A stretch of DNA of 64,000 nucleotides, taken from assembly GCF_000959725.1 (NCBI RefSeq), contig NZ_CP009322.1, positions 3,286,001 through 3,350,000 on the forward strand, read 5' to 3'. Below are positions 42,526 to 53,100 of the stretch, piece by piece (position 1 is the first letter of the stretch; each line of letters begins with the position of its first letter). Below the pieces are notes generated by a model, which did no database searches, was not told the origin of the DNA, and was given only the letters and a program-made list of their open reading frames with translations. Source of the DNA: Burkholderia gladioli. Its GTDB lineage: Bacteria; Pseudomonadota; Gammaproteobacteria; Burkholderiales; Burkholderiaceae. A program made the position numbers and the translations under genes.

Positions 42526-43824
42526 ATGAATTCACGATTTCCCGTTTACGGCAACCCGCGTCGCGCTTCGCTGCCGCGCGCCGGCGGCGCGGTCGGCAAG
42601 CGCCTGCGCGAGCTGGCCGGCGAATTTCGCGCCGCGATGGCCGCCGGCCGCTATCGCGCCGCGCGACAGTTGGCCGAGCGCGCGTTGGCGCTGGCACCCG
42701 GCAACCCGACCGTGCTGGGCGACTATGCACTGTGCCTGATGCGCGAAGGCCGTCATGAAGACGCCTATCGTGTCTATCGCGACATCGAGGCGCTGGCACC
42801 GGCGCGCCAGCAGCAACTCGCGCCGACCTGGATCGACGGCCTCGCCGAAGCATGCGGGTGGCTCGGCAAGCACGACGAACTGCGCCGCTACGGATATCGC
42901 TCGCTGGCGGCCGCCGACGCGCGCTTCTCCGTCCGTCGTCAGTGGGCGGTACCGCCGGGTCGGCCAACGCCTTTCGACGCCCGGCAGCCCGAGCGGAACG
43001 TGATCGCCTACAGCCTGTACGGCGCGAAGCCGCGCTATTGCGAAACGCTGGTCATGAACGCCCGGATCGTCGGTGAGCTGTTTCCGGCATGGACCTGCCG
43101 CGTTTATCACGACGACACCGTACCGGATCATGTCCGCAGCCGACTGAAGGCGGCGGGCACGACGCTGATCCGGGTGGACGACGCGCTACGCCTGGCCATG
43201 CCGGGCACGATGTGGCGCTTTCTCGTGCTCGACGATCCGGCGGTAGCGCGCTTCATGATCCGCGACGCGGACGCGCTCTTGTCCGAACGCGAGCCCGCCG
43301 CGATCGAGGCCTGGCTCGACAGCGGACGCTGGTTCCACCACATGAGGGATTACTTCACGCATACCGAGCTGTTGCTGGCCGGCATGTGGGCCGGCTGCCG
43401 CGGCGTGTTTCCGCCGATCGCGCCGCTGATGGCCGACTTCGTGCGCAGTTGCCCGGACGAGCGCAGGTTCACCGACCAGTACTTCCTGCGCGCCGTGTTG
43501 TGGCCGACGATCCGCGACAGCGTGCTCAATCATGACGAGCTGTTCGGATTCCACGATGCGCGCCCCTTTCCTGCGCATCCGCCGGTGCGCTGGCGCGACG
43601 TCGAATTCCATGTGGGCAGCAATGCGAGCTATCGCGCTGTCGGCGGCCCCAGTGCGCTTGCCGACGGCGCCATGCAGACGGTGACCCTCGATGACGGCAC
43701 GAATGGATCGTTTCGTTACGACGCGATCGTGCGCGATGGCCAATGGTCTCTCGAGTTGCCGTTCTTCCTGATCGAGGCTTTCGAGAGAGGCGACTTGTCA
43801 GTCTCCGTGCCAATCATTGCCTGA
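42526..43824 (+). CDS. TPR protein with a glycosyltransferase-like domain
   Basis: A 432-residue protein. Residues about 25-125 form TPR-like helical pairs (ARQLAERALALAPGNPTVLGDYALCLMREGRHEDAYRVYRDIEALAP). From about residue 165 comes a domain with the look of a GT-A glycosyltransferase: IAYSLYGAKPRYCETLVMNARI, then WTCRVYHDDTVP, then FMIRDADALLSER, a possible metal-binding DxD. No signal peptide or membrane helix. It begins 108 bases after the pilus operon and ends 343 bases before the giant adhesin, so it may glycosylate pilin or adhesin; this is inferred from place only. The exact sugar and acceptor are unknown. Confidence 0.7.
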   Translation: MNSRFPVYGNPRRASLPRAGGAVGKRLRELAGEFRAAMAAGRYRAARQLAERALALAPGNPTVLGDYALCLMREGRHEDAYRVYRDIEALAPARQQQLAPTWIDGLAEACGWLGKHDELRRYGYRSLAAADARFSVRRQWAVPPGRPTPFDARQPERNVIAYSLYGAKPRYCETLVMNARIVGELFPAWTCRVYHDDTVPDHVRSRLKAAGTTLIRVDDALRLAMPGTMWRFLVLDDPAVARFMIRDADALLSEREPAAIEAWLDSGRWFHHMRDYFTHTELLLAGMWAGCRGVFPPIAPLMADFVRSCPDERRFTDQYFLRAVLWPTIRDSVLNHDELFGFHDARPFPAHPPVRWRDVEFHVGSNASYRAVGGPSALADGAMQTVTLDDGTNGSFRYDAIVRDGQWSLELPFFLIEAFERGDLSVSVPIIA

Positions 43825-44167
43825 TATCGGCAAGGGTAATTTTTCATAAATCTCATAATAAAAACATGCCAATAACCATTCATAAGAAATGGATTGAATC
43901 TTGAGAATGGCGGATTAAGCCGTTTCCTTACGATTTTGTTGGCTATCAATCATCGATTCGGCATTGCTGCGGAAAGCGCGAAGAGGGGTTGTCGATATTT
44001 TTCCTGCTCTGACGAGTCAGCTTGTTGAGACACGGCGTTTCTATCGAGAATTTGTTGTCGTTTTTACGGGAAGGCCGCTGAATTCATAAATAAAAAATCC
44101 AATATCCAGTGGAATTGTGTTTGTGAGTTATTCAGTCGATGTTCGACAATCAATCAAGGAATTGACC
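43825..44167. other. AT-rich control region of the first giant adhesin
   Basis: About 340 bases, strikingly AT-rich against the GC-rich background, upstream of the adhesin GTG. It holds the CTGACGAGTCAG element at 44009-44020 and the ribosome site AAGGA near 44157. No clear -35/-10 pair can be chosen by eye. No gene seen. Confidence 0.6.
44009..44020. promoter_or_regulatory. CTGACnnGTCAG dyad upstream of the first adhesin
   Basis: CTGACGAGTCAG is an inverted repeat with 5-base arms and a 2-base centre, about 150 bases before the start codon. It matches the element upstream of flp over 12 bases and the perfect palindrome before the exporter genes. A transcription-factor site is inferred. Confidence 0.5.
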
Positions 44168-47100
44168 GTGAGTAATCATGTCATCAAGCTCGCCGCAATC
44201 AGCGGCAAGACCATTACCCAAACGATCGAATTGCAGCCGGGCGTGGCGGGTGCGCCGGCAAGCCTGGATGCGGTGGCGAACGGCAAGTTCGTGCTGATCG
44301 ACGAATCGACCGGCCTGGCTCCGCGCCAGGTGGCCGTGAAGCGCGTCGGCCAGGATCTGCATATCGGCCTGGAAGGCGCGAGCGCGGATCAGCCCCAAGT
44401 CGTCATCGAGAATTACTACGGCTCGGGCTCCCAGCTGGTCGGCGAGGCGGAAGGGGGGCAGTACTACGAATATGCGGTGTCGTCGAACGCGAATTCGGGC
44501 GCGGCCCTGTCGTCGCTTGCCGAGGATGCGGGCGCGTCGGTCGAGCTGAGTCAATCGAGCCTGCTGCCCGGCTTCGCCGACACCATGGCGGTCGCGCCGG
44601 GGGCGGGTGCCCTCGGTCTCGGCACGCTCGGCGCCATCGGCGCGGCCTTCGCGGTGCCGGTGGCGGTGCTCGCCGGCGGCCTGGTCGACAGCGCGCGCGG
44701 CAAGGACAGTGCCGTCGACGATCGGCCCACCGAACATCCTCAGACGAAGGCCGGCCCGGCCGCGCCGCTGCTCACCGGCGTCTACGACGACGAAGGCCCG
44801 CGACTCAAGGCGATTCCGGACGGCGGCTATACCGAGGACATCACGCCGGTCTTCAAGGGGCAAGGGCACACGCCCGGCGACTCGATCGAAATCCGGAACG
44901 GCAGCGAGCTGCTCGGCCGTACCACCGTCGACGCCGAGGGCAACTGGTCCTTGTCCCTCGACGACGCGCTGGTCGGCGGCACCTATACGTTCTCGATCAT
45001 CGAGGTCGACCCGCTCGGCCACGCGAGCGATCCCACCCAGTTCACGATGACGGTCGACACCTCGCCGCCGAGCCGGCCACTGATCGATCGCGTGGTCGAC
45101 GACGTCGATCCGCACGTCGGCATCGTCAACCGCAACGAGGCAACCAACGATACGCGTCCGACCATCGAGGGGCGAGGCAAGATCGGTTCGATCGTCTACG
45201 TTTACGACAACGCGGGTTCCGAGGCGATCGGCAGCGTGAAGATCGGCGAGAGCGGTACCTGGTCGTTCCGCGTGCCGGACGAACTGAGTGAGGGCAGCCA
45301 CGGTTTCACCGCGCAGGCGCAGGACCATCTGGGCCGCAAGAGCAGCATGTCGAAGCCCTACACGGTCGATGTCGACACCACGCCGCCGGGCCAGCCGACG
45401 ATACTCCAGGTGGTCGACCATGTCGGCTCCATCCAGGGCGCGCTCGAGAATCATGCGGTGAGCGATGATCCGAAGCCGGTGTTGTCGGGGCGGGCCGAGG
45501 CCGGCTCGATCGTGGCGATATACGATGGAGACACCCGAATCGGATCGGTCGTCGCCGATTCCAGCGGCGCCTGGAGCTTCACGCCGCGCGCGCCGCTGCC
45601 AGAGGGCGAGCATGTGCTGACGGTGAGCGCGGAGGACGAGGCGGGCAACGTCAGCGTGCCCAGCGAGCCCTTCGTCCTCGAGGTCGATGTGACGCCGCCG
45701 GCCCCGCCGGTGATCGTCGAGGTGATCGACAAGGTCGGGACCGAGACGGGCCCCCTGAATCCGCACGACATCACGGACGACGCGCAGCCGGAGTTGAAGG
45801 GCACGGCCGAGGCCGGCAGTCTCGTGCTGATCTACGACACGGTATTCGGCAAGCAGGTACTGCTCGGCAGCGTGGTGGCCGATGCCGACGGCAACTGGGC
45901 GTTTCAGCCCTCGTCGCCGTTGCCGGAGGGCGACCATCGGCTGACCATGATCGCGCGCGATGCGGCCGGCAATGAAAGCGAGGTCAGCGACGGGTTCGAC
46001 TTCACCGTGCAGGTTGGCGGCGTGCCGGTCGTGGCGTCGATCACCGGCGTGTTCGATGCGGTCGAGCCTCACGTCGGCAACGTCGAGAAATTCGGCGTGA
46101 CGAACGATTCGCAGCCGACCGTGATCGGTACCGCGGCGGCGGGCAGTATCGTCCAGATCTTCATGGACGGCAGGAACGTGGCCAGCACGACCGCGAACGA
46201 ACTGGGCCGCTGGACGTACCGTCCCGAGGCTCCGCTCGCGGACGGCTCGCACATGTTCGCGGTATCCGCGCCGGCGCCCAACGGCGGCGGGACCTCGCAG
46301 ACCGGTGAATACCCGATCGTGGTCGACACCACGCCGCCCGCCGCCTCGATGAACGAGGTCCTGATGGATGGCGTGGGTGACGTGACGGGGCCGATCACCA
46401 ACGGCGCGACGACGGACGACGCCTCGCTGATCTATACCGGCCGTGCCGAAGCGGGAGCGACCGTGACGATCCACGACGGCGGCAAGGTGATCGGTTCGAC
46501 CGTGGCGGGCGAGGACGGCAACTGGACCTTCCGTTTCCCGCAGGCGCTGGCGGACGGCCCGCATCGCCTGTCGACGACGGTGACGGACCGGGCCGGCAAC
46601 AGCAGCGCGCATGGCGAAGCGCATGAATTCACGGTGGACACCAGCCAGTTGGCGATCACGATCACCCAGGTGGTCGACCATGTGGGTGTGTCGCAGGGCG
46701 CCTTGCAGTCCGGCCAGCCGACCGACGACCGGCAGCCGGAGGTGATGGGCAAGGCGCGCGCGAATTCGCTGGTGAAGGTGTATGTGGATGGAGAGGCGGC
46801 CGGCTCGGCGCAGGCGGACGCCAACGGCAACTGGTCGCTGAAGCTGCCAGACGCGCTGTCCGAAGGCAAGCATGCGATCACGGCGAGTTCGACCACGGAA
46901 GGCACGGAAAGCGAACAGACCAAGCCGTTCACGCTGAATGTGGACATCACGCCGCCGGCGCAGCCGGCGATCGAATCGGTGCAGGACGACGTCGGGGCCG
47001 TGCAGACCCCGGTCGAGAACCACGGCGTGACGGACGACACGACGCCGACGCTGAAAGGCACGGCCGAGGCGAACGCGCTGGTGACAATCCATGATGGCGG

Positions 47101-50100
47101 CACGGCGATCGGCTCGACCTTTGCCGACAACAACGGCCACTGGTCCTTCACGCCCCCGGTGAGCCTGTCCGACGGCGAGCACGGTTTCACGGCCACGGCG
47201 CGCGACGCGGCCGGCAACGAGAGCGTGGCGAGCGACATCTATGCGGTGAACATCGATACCTCGGGCCCCGGGCGCGTCGTGATCACCGGCGCGCTGGACG
47301 ATCAGGCGCCGCAGACGGGCTCCGTGCCCGACGGCGGTGATACCAACGACACCAGTCCGACGTTGCAGGGGACGGCCAAGCCGGCCTCGACCGTGACGAT
47401 TCTCGACAACGGCGCCGTGCTGGGCTCGACCACGACCGATGCGTCAGGCAATTGGAGCTTCACGCCGGATCGGCAGCACCTGCTGTCCGAAGGGCGGCAT
47501 GTCCTGACGGCTCAATCGAAGGACTTGTCCGGAGCGAAAAGCGAACTGTCCAGGCCTTACGAACTGAACGTCGATACCACCGCGCCAGGCAAACCGTCGA
47601 TCACGGAAGTGCACGACCAGGTGGGCGAGGAAACGGGCTTGCTCAAGCCGAACGACGTCACGGACGACGCGCAACCGGTACTGAAGGGCCAGGCCGAGTC
47701 GAACAGCCTTGTGATGGTCTACGACACGGTATTCGGCAGGCAGGTGCTGCTCGGCAGCGCGCGCGTCGATGCCGACGGCAACTGGACGTTCCGGCCGGCC
47801 TCGCCGTTGCCCGAGGGTGAGCATGCCTTGCAGGTGCTCGCGCGCGATGCGGCTGGCAATGAAAGCGAGCCGAGCGACGGGTTCGGCTTCGTCCTGCAGG
47901 TGGGGAGCGTGCCGAGCGTGCCGGCTATCACGGGCGTGTTCGATGGCGTCGAGCCCCAGGTCGGCAATATCGCGCCGGGAGGCGTGACGAACGATCCGCG
48001 GCCCACCGTGAGCGGCACGGCGAAGGCCGGCGAGATCGTGCATCTGTACCTGGATGGCCAGGCGCTCGGCACGGCGATCGTGGGTGAGAACGGCCGCTGG
48101 TCGTATCGGCCGGAATCGCCGCTGAGCGAGGGCGAACACGCTTTTCATGCGATCGCCGAAGACGCGAGCGGTGGCAAGAGCCCGGAGACGGGAAGCTACG
48201 TGATCGAGGTGGATGTGACCGCGCCGGCGGCCTCCACGAGCGAGACCCTCATGGACGGCGTGGGTGACGTGACGGGGCCGATCGCCAACGGCGCGACGAC
48301 GGACGACGCCTCGCCGATCTATACCGGCCGTGCCGAAGCGGGAGCGACCGTGACGATCCACGACGGCGGCAAGGTGATCGGTTCGACCGTGGCGGGCGAG
48401 GACGGCAACTGGACCTTCCGTTTCCCGCAGGCGCTGGCGGACGGCCCGCATCGTCTGTCGACGACGGTGACGGACCGGGCCGGCAACAGCAGCGCGCATG
48501 GCGAAGCGCATGAATTCACGGTGGACACCAGCCAGCTGGCGATCACGATCACCCAGGTGGTCGACCATGTGGGTGTGTCGCAGGGCGCCTTGCAGTCCGG
48601 CCAGCCGACCGACGACCGGCAACCGGAAGTGATGGGCAAGGCGCGCGCGAATTCGCTGGTGAAGGTGTATGTGGATGGAGAGGCGGCCGGCTCGACGCAG
48701 GCGGATGCCAATGGCAACTGGTCGCTGAAGCTGCCGGATGCGCTGTCCGAAGGCGAACACGCGATCACGGCGAGTTCGACCACGGACGGTACGGAAAGCG
48801 GGCAGACCAAGCCGTTCATGCTGAATGTGGACATCACGCCGCCCGGTCAGCCTGTGATCGAGTCGGCATACGATGACGTGGGCTCGTCGAAGGGACCGAT
48901 CGAAAACCATGGTGCGACCGACGATACGACGCCGACGCTGAAGGGCACGGCCGAGGCAAACGCGCTCGTGATGATCCATGACGGCGGCGTGGCGATCGGT
49001 TCGACCTTCGCCGACAGCCACGGCCAGTGGTCGTTCACGCCGGCGGTTGCGCTGAGGGATGGCGACCACAGCTTCACGGTGACGGCGCGCGACATGGCCG
49101 GCAACGAGAGCCAGGCGAGCGCGCCGTTCGAACTGAAGATCGATACCTCGCTGGTGGAATTGACCGTGATCACCGACGTGATCGACACGAAGGAGCCGCA
49201 AACGGGTTCCGTGTCGAATGGCGGCGATACCAACGACACGCGCCCCACCTTGCACGGTACCGCCGTGCCAGGTTCGACCGTGACGATCTTCGACAACGGC
49301 GAACGGCTGGGCACGACCGTGGCCGATTCCTTCGGAAACTGGCGTTTCACGCCGGACCAGGATCACCCCCTGTCCGAGGGTGAGCACACGCTGACCGCGC
49401 AGTCGAAAGATGCGCAAGGCGCCGAGGGCGCAGTTTCCGAGCCGTATCTCGTCAAGGTCGATACGACTGCCCCCGAGGCGCCGTCGATCCTCGACGTGAT
49501 CGACGATGTCGGCACGGTGACCGGATCGATCGCCCGGAATGAAACGACCGACGATACGCGGCCGACGCTGAAGGGCACCGCGGAGCCGGGCAGCATCGTG
49601 TTTGTCGAGGATCGGATCAACGGCGCGACCGCCTTCGTGGGCTCGGCCTTGGTCGACGCGGACGGCAATTGGACCTTGCGGCCCGACACGCCGCTCAAGA
49701 ACGGCGATCACCAGTTCGAGGCGATGGCGCAGGATGCGGCCGGCAACGAAAGCGCGGCGAGCGAGGTCTATGGCATCACGGTGATGCAGGGCGTGCCGAG
49801 CGCGCCGGCGATCACGGGCGTGACCGACGCGGTCGAGCCGAAGATCGGCCATGTCGAGCCGAACGGCGCGACCAACGACGCTCAGCCCACCGTCAACGGC
49901 ACCGCCATGCCCGGGCAGATCGTGCATGTGTCGATCGACGGCAAGGAGGTCGGCACGGCGATCGCCACGTCCACCGGCCAATGGTCCTATCGTCCGACCG
50001 CGCCGCTGCGGGACGGCGAGCACACGTTCAGCGCCAGGGCGGAGGGTGCCGACGGCCAGCTCAGCGAGTCGACCGGCCCGTACCCTGTCCTGATCGATAC

Positions 50101-53100
50101 CATCGCGCCGTCCGTGTCCCTCAACGAAGTGCTGTATGACGATGTCGGCGTGCTGCACGGGCCGATCGGTAACGGCACCATCACCGACGATGCGACGCCG
50201 ACCTACAGCGGCCGCGCGGAAATCGGCGCGATCGTGTCGATCTACGACGGCGCCAAGCTCATCGGCTCGACCATCGTGAAGAGCGACGGGAGTTGGCGGT
50301 TTCGTGTCAGCGAGCCGTTGGCGGATGGCGCCCACAGCCTCTCGACGACGGTGACCGATCGCGCGGGCAATGTCAGCGGTCATGGCAAGACGATCAACTT
50401 CAGCGTGGATACCAGCAAGGTGCCGATCGCGATCGACCAGGTGGTCGACCATGTCGGCGAGGTGCAGGGCGCCCTGCAACCGGGGCAGACGACCGACGAT
50501 CGGCAGCCGGAAATTCGCGGCAAGGCAGGCGCCAACGCGATCGTGAAGGTGCTGGTCGACCAGCAGGTCGTCGGGTCGGTACAGGCCGACGAGAAGGGCC
50601 ATTGGTCCCTGACCTTGCCGAACCCGCTCGCCGAGGGGGACCACCGGATCACGGCGACGGCAACCACGAACGGCGTCGTGAGCCCGCCGACCGCTCCGTT
50701 CGATCTGACGGTCGATATCACCGCGCCGGATCGTCCGAGCATCGATGCCGTGCGCGACGACGTGGGCGCCGTGCAGGGCTTGATCGCGAACGGCGGCGCC
50801 ACCGACGACGCCACGCCGTCCCTGAGCGGGCGCACGGAAGCGGGTGCCCTGGTGGTGATCAGCGACGGCGGGCAGCCGATCGGCTCGACCCTGGCGGACA
50901 CGAACGGCAACTGGTCGTTCACGCCGGGCCGGCCGCTGGCTGACGGCGAGCATCGCTTCACGGTGACCGCGCGTGATCCCGCCGGCAACCTGAGCGAGCC
51001 GAGCGAGGCCTTCGTCATGCTGCTGGACACCTCGGCACCGCGGCAGCCGAGCATCGCGGAGGTGATCGACGCCGTCGGCGATGTGACTGGCCCCTTGCAG
51101 CAGGGCGAGACGACGGACGACGCCCAGCCGCTCGTGAAAGGCCTGGCCGAGCGCGACAGCGTGGTGTTGATCTACGACACCGTGATGGGGGCGAAGCTGC
51201 TGATCGGCAGCGCACGGGCCGATGCAGACGGCAACTGGTCGTTCCGTCCGCAAGCGCCGTATGCGCCGCTGGTCGATGGCGATCATCACCTGAGCGCGGT
51301 GGCGACCGACAAGGCCGGGAACCGGAGCGAGCCGAGCGACGGCTTCGATTTCACCGTGCTGGTAGGCGGCGTGCCGACTGCCCCGGCGATCTCGGGCGTC
51401 TTCGATGCCGTGGCACCGCATGTCGGCCATGTCGAGCAATCGGGCGTGACCAACGACACACGGCCGACCGTGATGGGTACGGCGCCCGCCGGGCAGTTGG
51501 TCCATGTGCGTCTGGACGGCAAGGAGATCGGAACGGTCCAGGCCGACGCGAATGGCCGCTGGTCGTTCCGTCCCGAGACGCCGTTGAGCGACGGCGAGCA
51601 CCGCTACACGGCCGTTGCGGAGGTGTCGAACGGCAAGCTGAGCGACGAGACGGGGGCATACACGATCGTCGTCGATACCACACCGCCGGCTGTCGCGACC
51701 GACCTGTCGCTGATCGACAGCGTGGGCACGGCGACCGGGCCGATCGTCGCCGGCGGCGTTACCGACGACGCCACGCCGACCTATCGCGGCAAGGCCGAGC
51801 CGGGTGCGATCGTGACGATCTACGACGGTGACCAGGCGATCGGTTCGACTCTCGTGCAGTCCGATGGCACCTGGAATTTCCGTCTGACGGAGCCGCTCGC
51901 GGAAGGCGCGCACAGCCTGTCGACGACGGTGACGGACCCGGCCGGCAATACCAGCGAACGCAGTGAATCGATCGCTTTCACGGTGGAAAGCGGCAAGGTC
52001 GACATTTCGATCGATCAGGTGATCGATCATGCCGGCGCCATCACGGGTGTCCTGCAGCCGGGGCAAGCCACGGACGACACGCAGCCGGAAATCAAGGGCA
52101 AGGCGACGCCGGCCTCGCTGGTCAAGGTCTACGTGGATGGCGAACTCGCGGGCTCGGCGACGGCGGATGCGGATGGCCGGTGGTCCTGGCGTCCCGAGGC
52201 CGCGCTCGCCGAGGGCCATCATTCCATCACCGCGACATCGACGGGCGCGTCCGGGGAAAGCGAGGCTACCAAGCCGTTCGACATCGTCGTCGATATCACG
52301 CCGCCGTCGCCTCCGACGATCGAATCGGTGGCTGACGACGTTGGCCCGAATCAGGCGCCGGTGCCCGACGGCGGGTACACCGACGACACCACGCCAAGCC
52401 TGGCAGGCCACGCGGAAGCGGGTGCGATCGTGACGATTCGCGATGGCGACACCGTGCTGGGCTCGACCGTTTCGGACGCGAACGGCCAGTGGAGCTTTAC
52501 CCCAGCCGCCCGTCTTGGTGATGGCGAGCATGTCTTCACGGCAACCGCGCAGGATGCCGCCGGCAACGTCAGCGAGGCCGGTTCCGCCTATCGGGTTCAT
52601 GTGAGCACGGCCGCGCCGGGCGAGGCTCACATCACCCAGGTGATGGACAGCGTCGGCCCGATCGTCGGTGACATTCACGAGATCGGCGTGACCGACGACA
52701 CGATCCCGATGTTCACCGGCACGGCCGATGCGGGTAGCGTGGTGATGCTTTACGCCGAGTTCGAGGGCACCAGCATGTTGCTGGGTTCGACCCGTGTTTC
52801 GGAAAATGGCGACTGGTCGCTCGTGCCGGCCGACGACCTGGATGACGGTGTCTATCGCATCACGATGGTACTGACGGACCGGGCCGGCAATGTCGGCGCG
52901 CCGTCGGCGCCATACCTGCTCGAGATCGATACCGTGGCGCCTGCCATGCCGACCATCACGGACGTGATCGAGAACGTCGGCGGCGAAAGCGGATCGATTG
53001 GCCAGCAAGGCGGGATCACCACCGACCATCGCCCGCAGATCGTCGGCTCGGCCGAGAGCGGCGCCCTGGTCACGATCACCTCGGAGCACCTGGGCGTGCT

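Larger units (their letters stand above)
46040..52660 (+). repeat. Six-domain higher-order repeat in the first adhesin
   Basis: The domain beginning ITGVFDAVEP recurs at 46040, 47927, 49811 and 51389, that is at spacings of 1887, 1884 and 1578 bases. The unit is six Ig domains (about 629 residues) in fixed order. The third unit is short by about 306 bases, one domain: the DQAPQTGSVPDGGD type is missing there. Confidence 0.8.
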
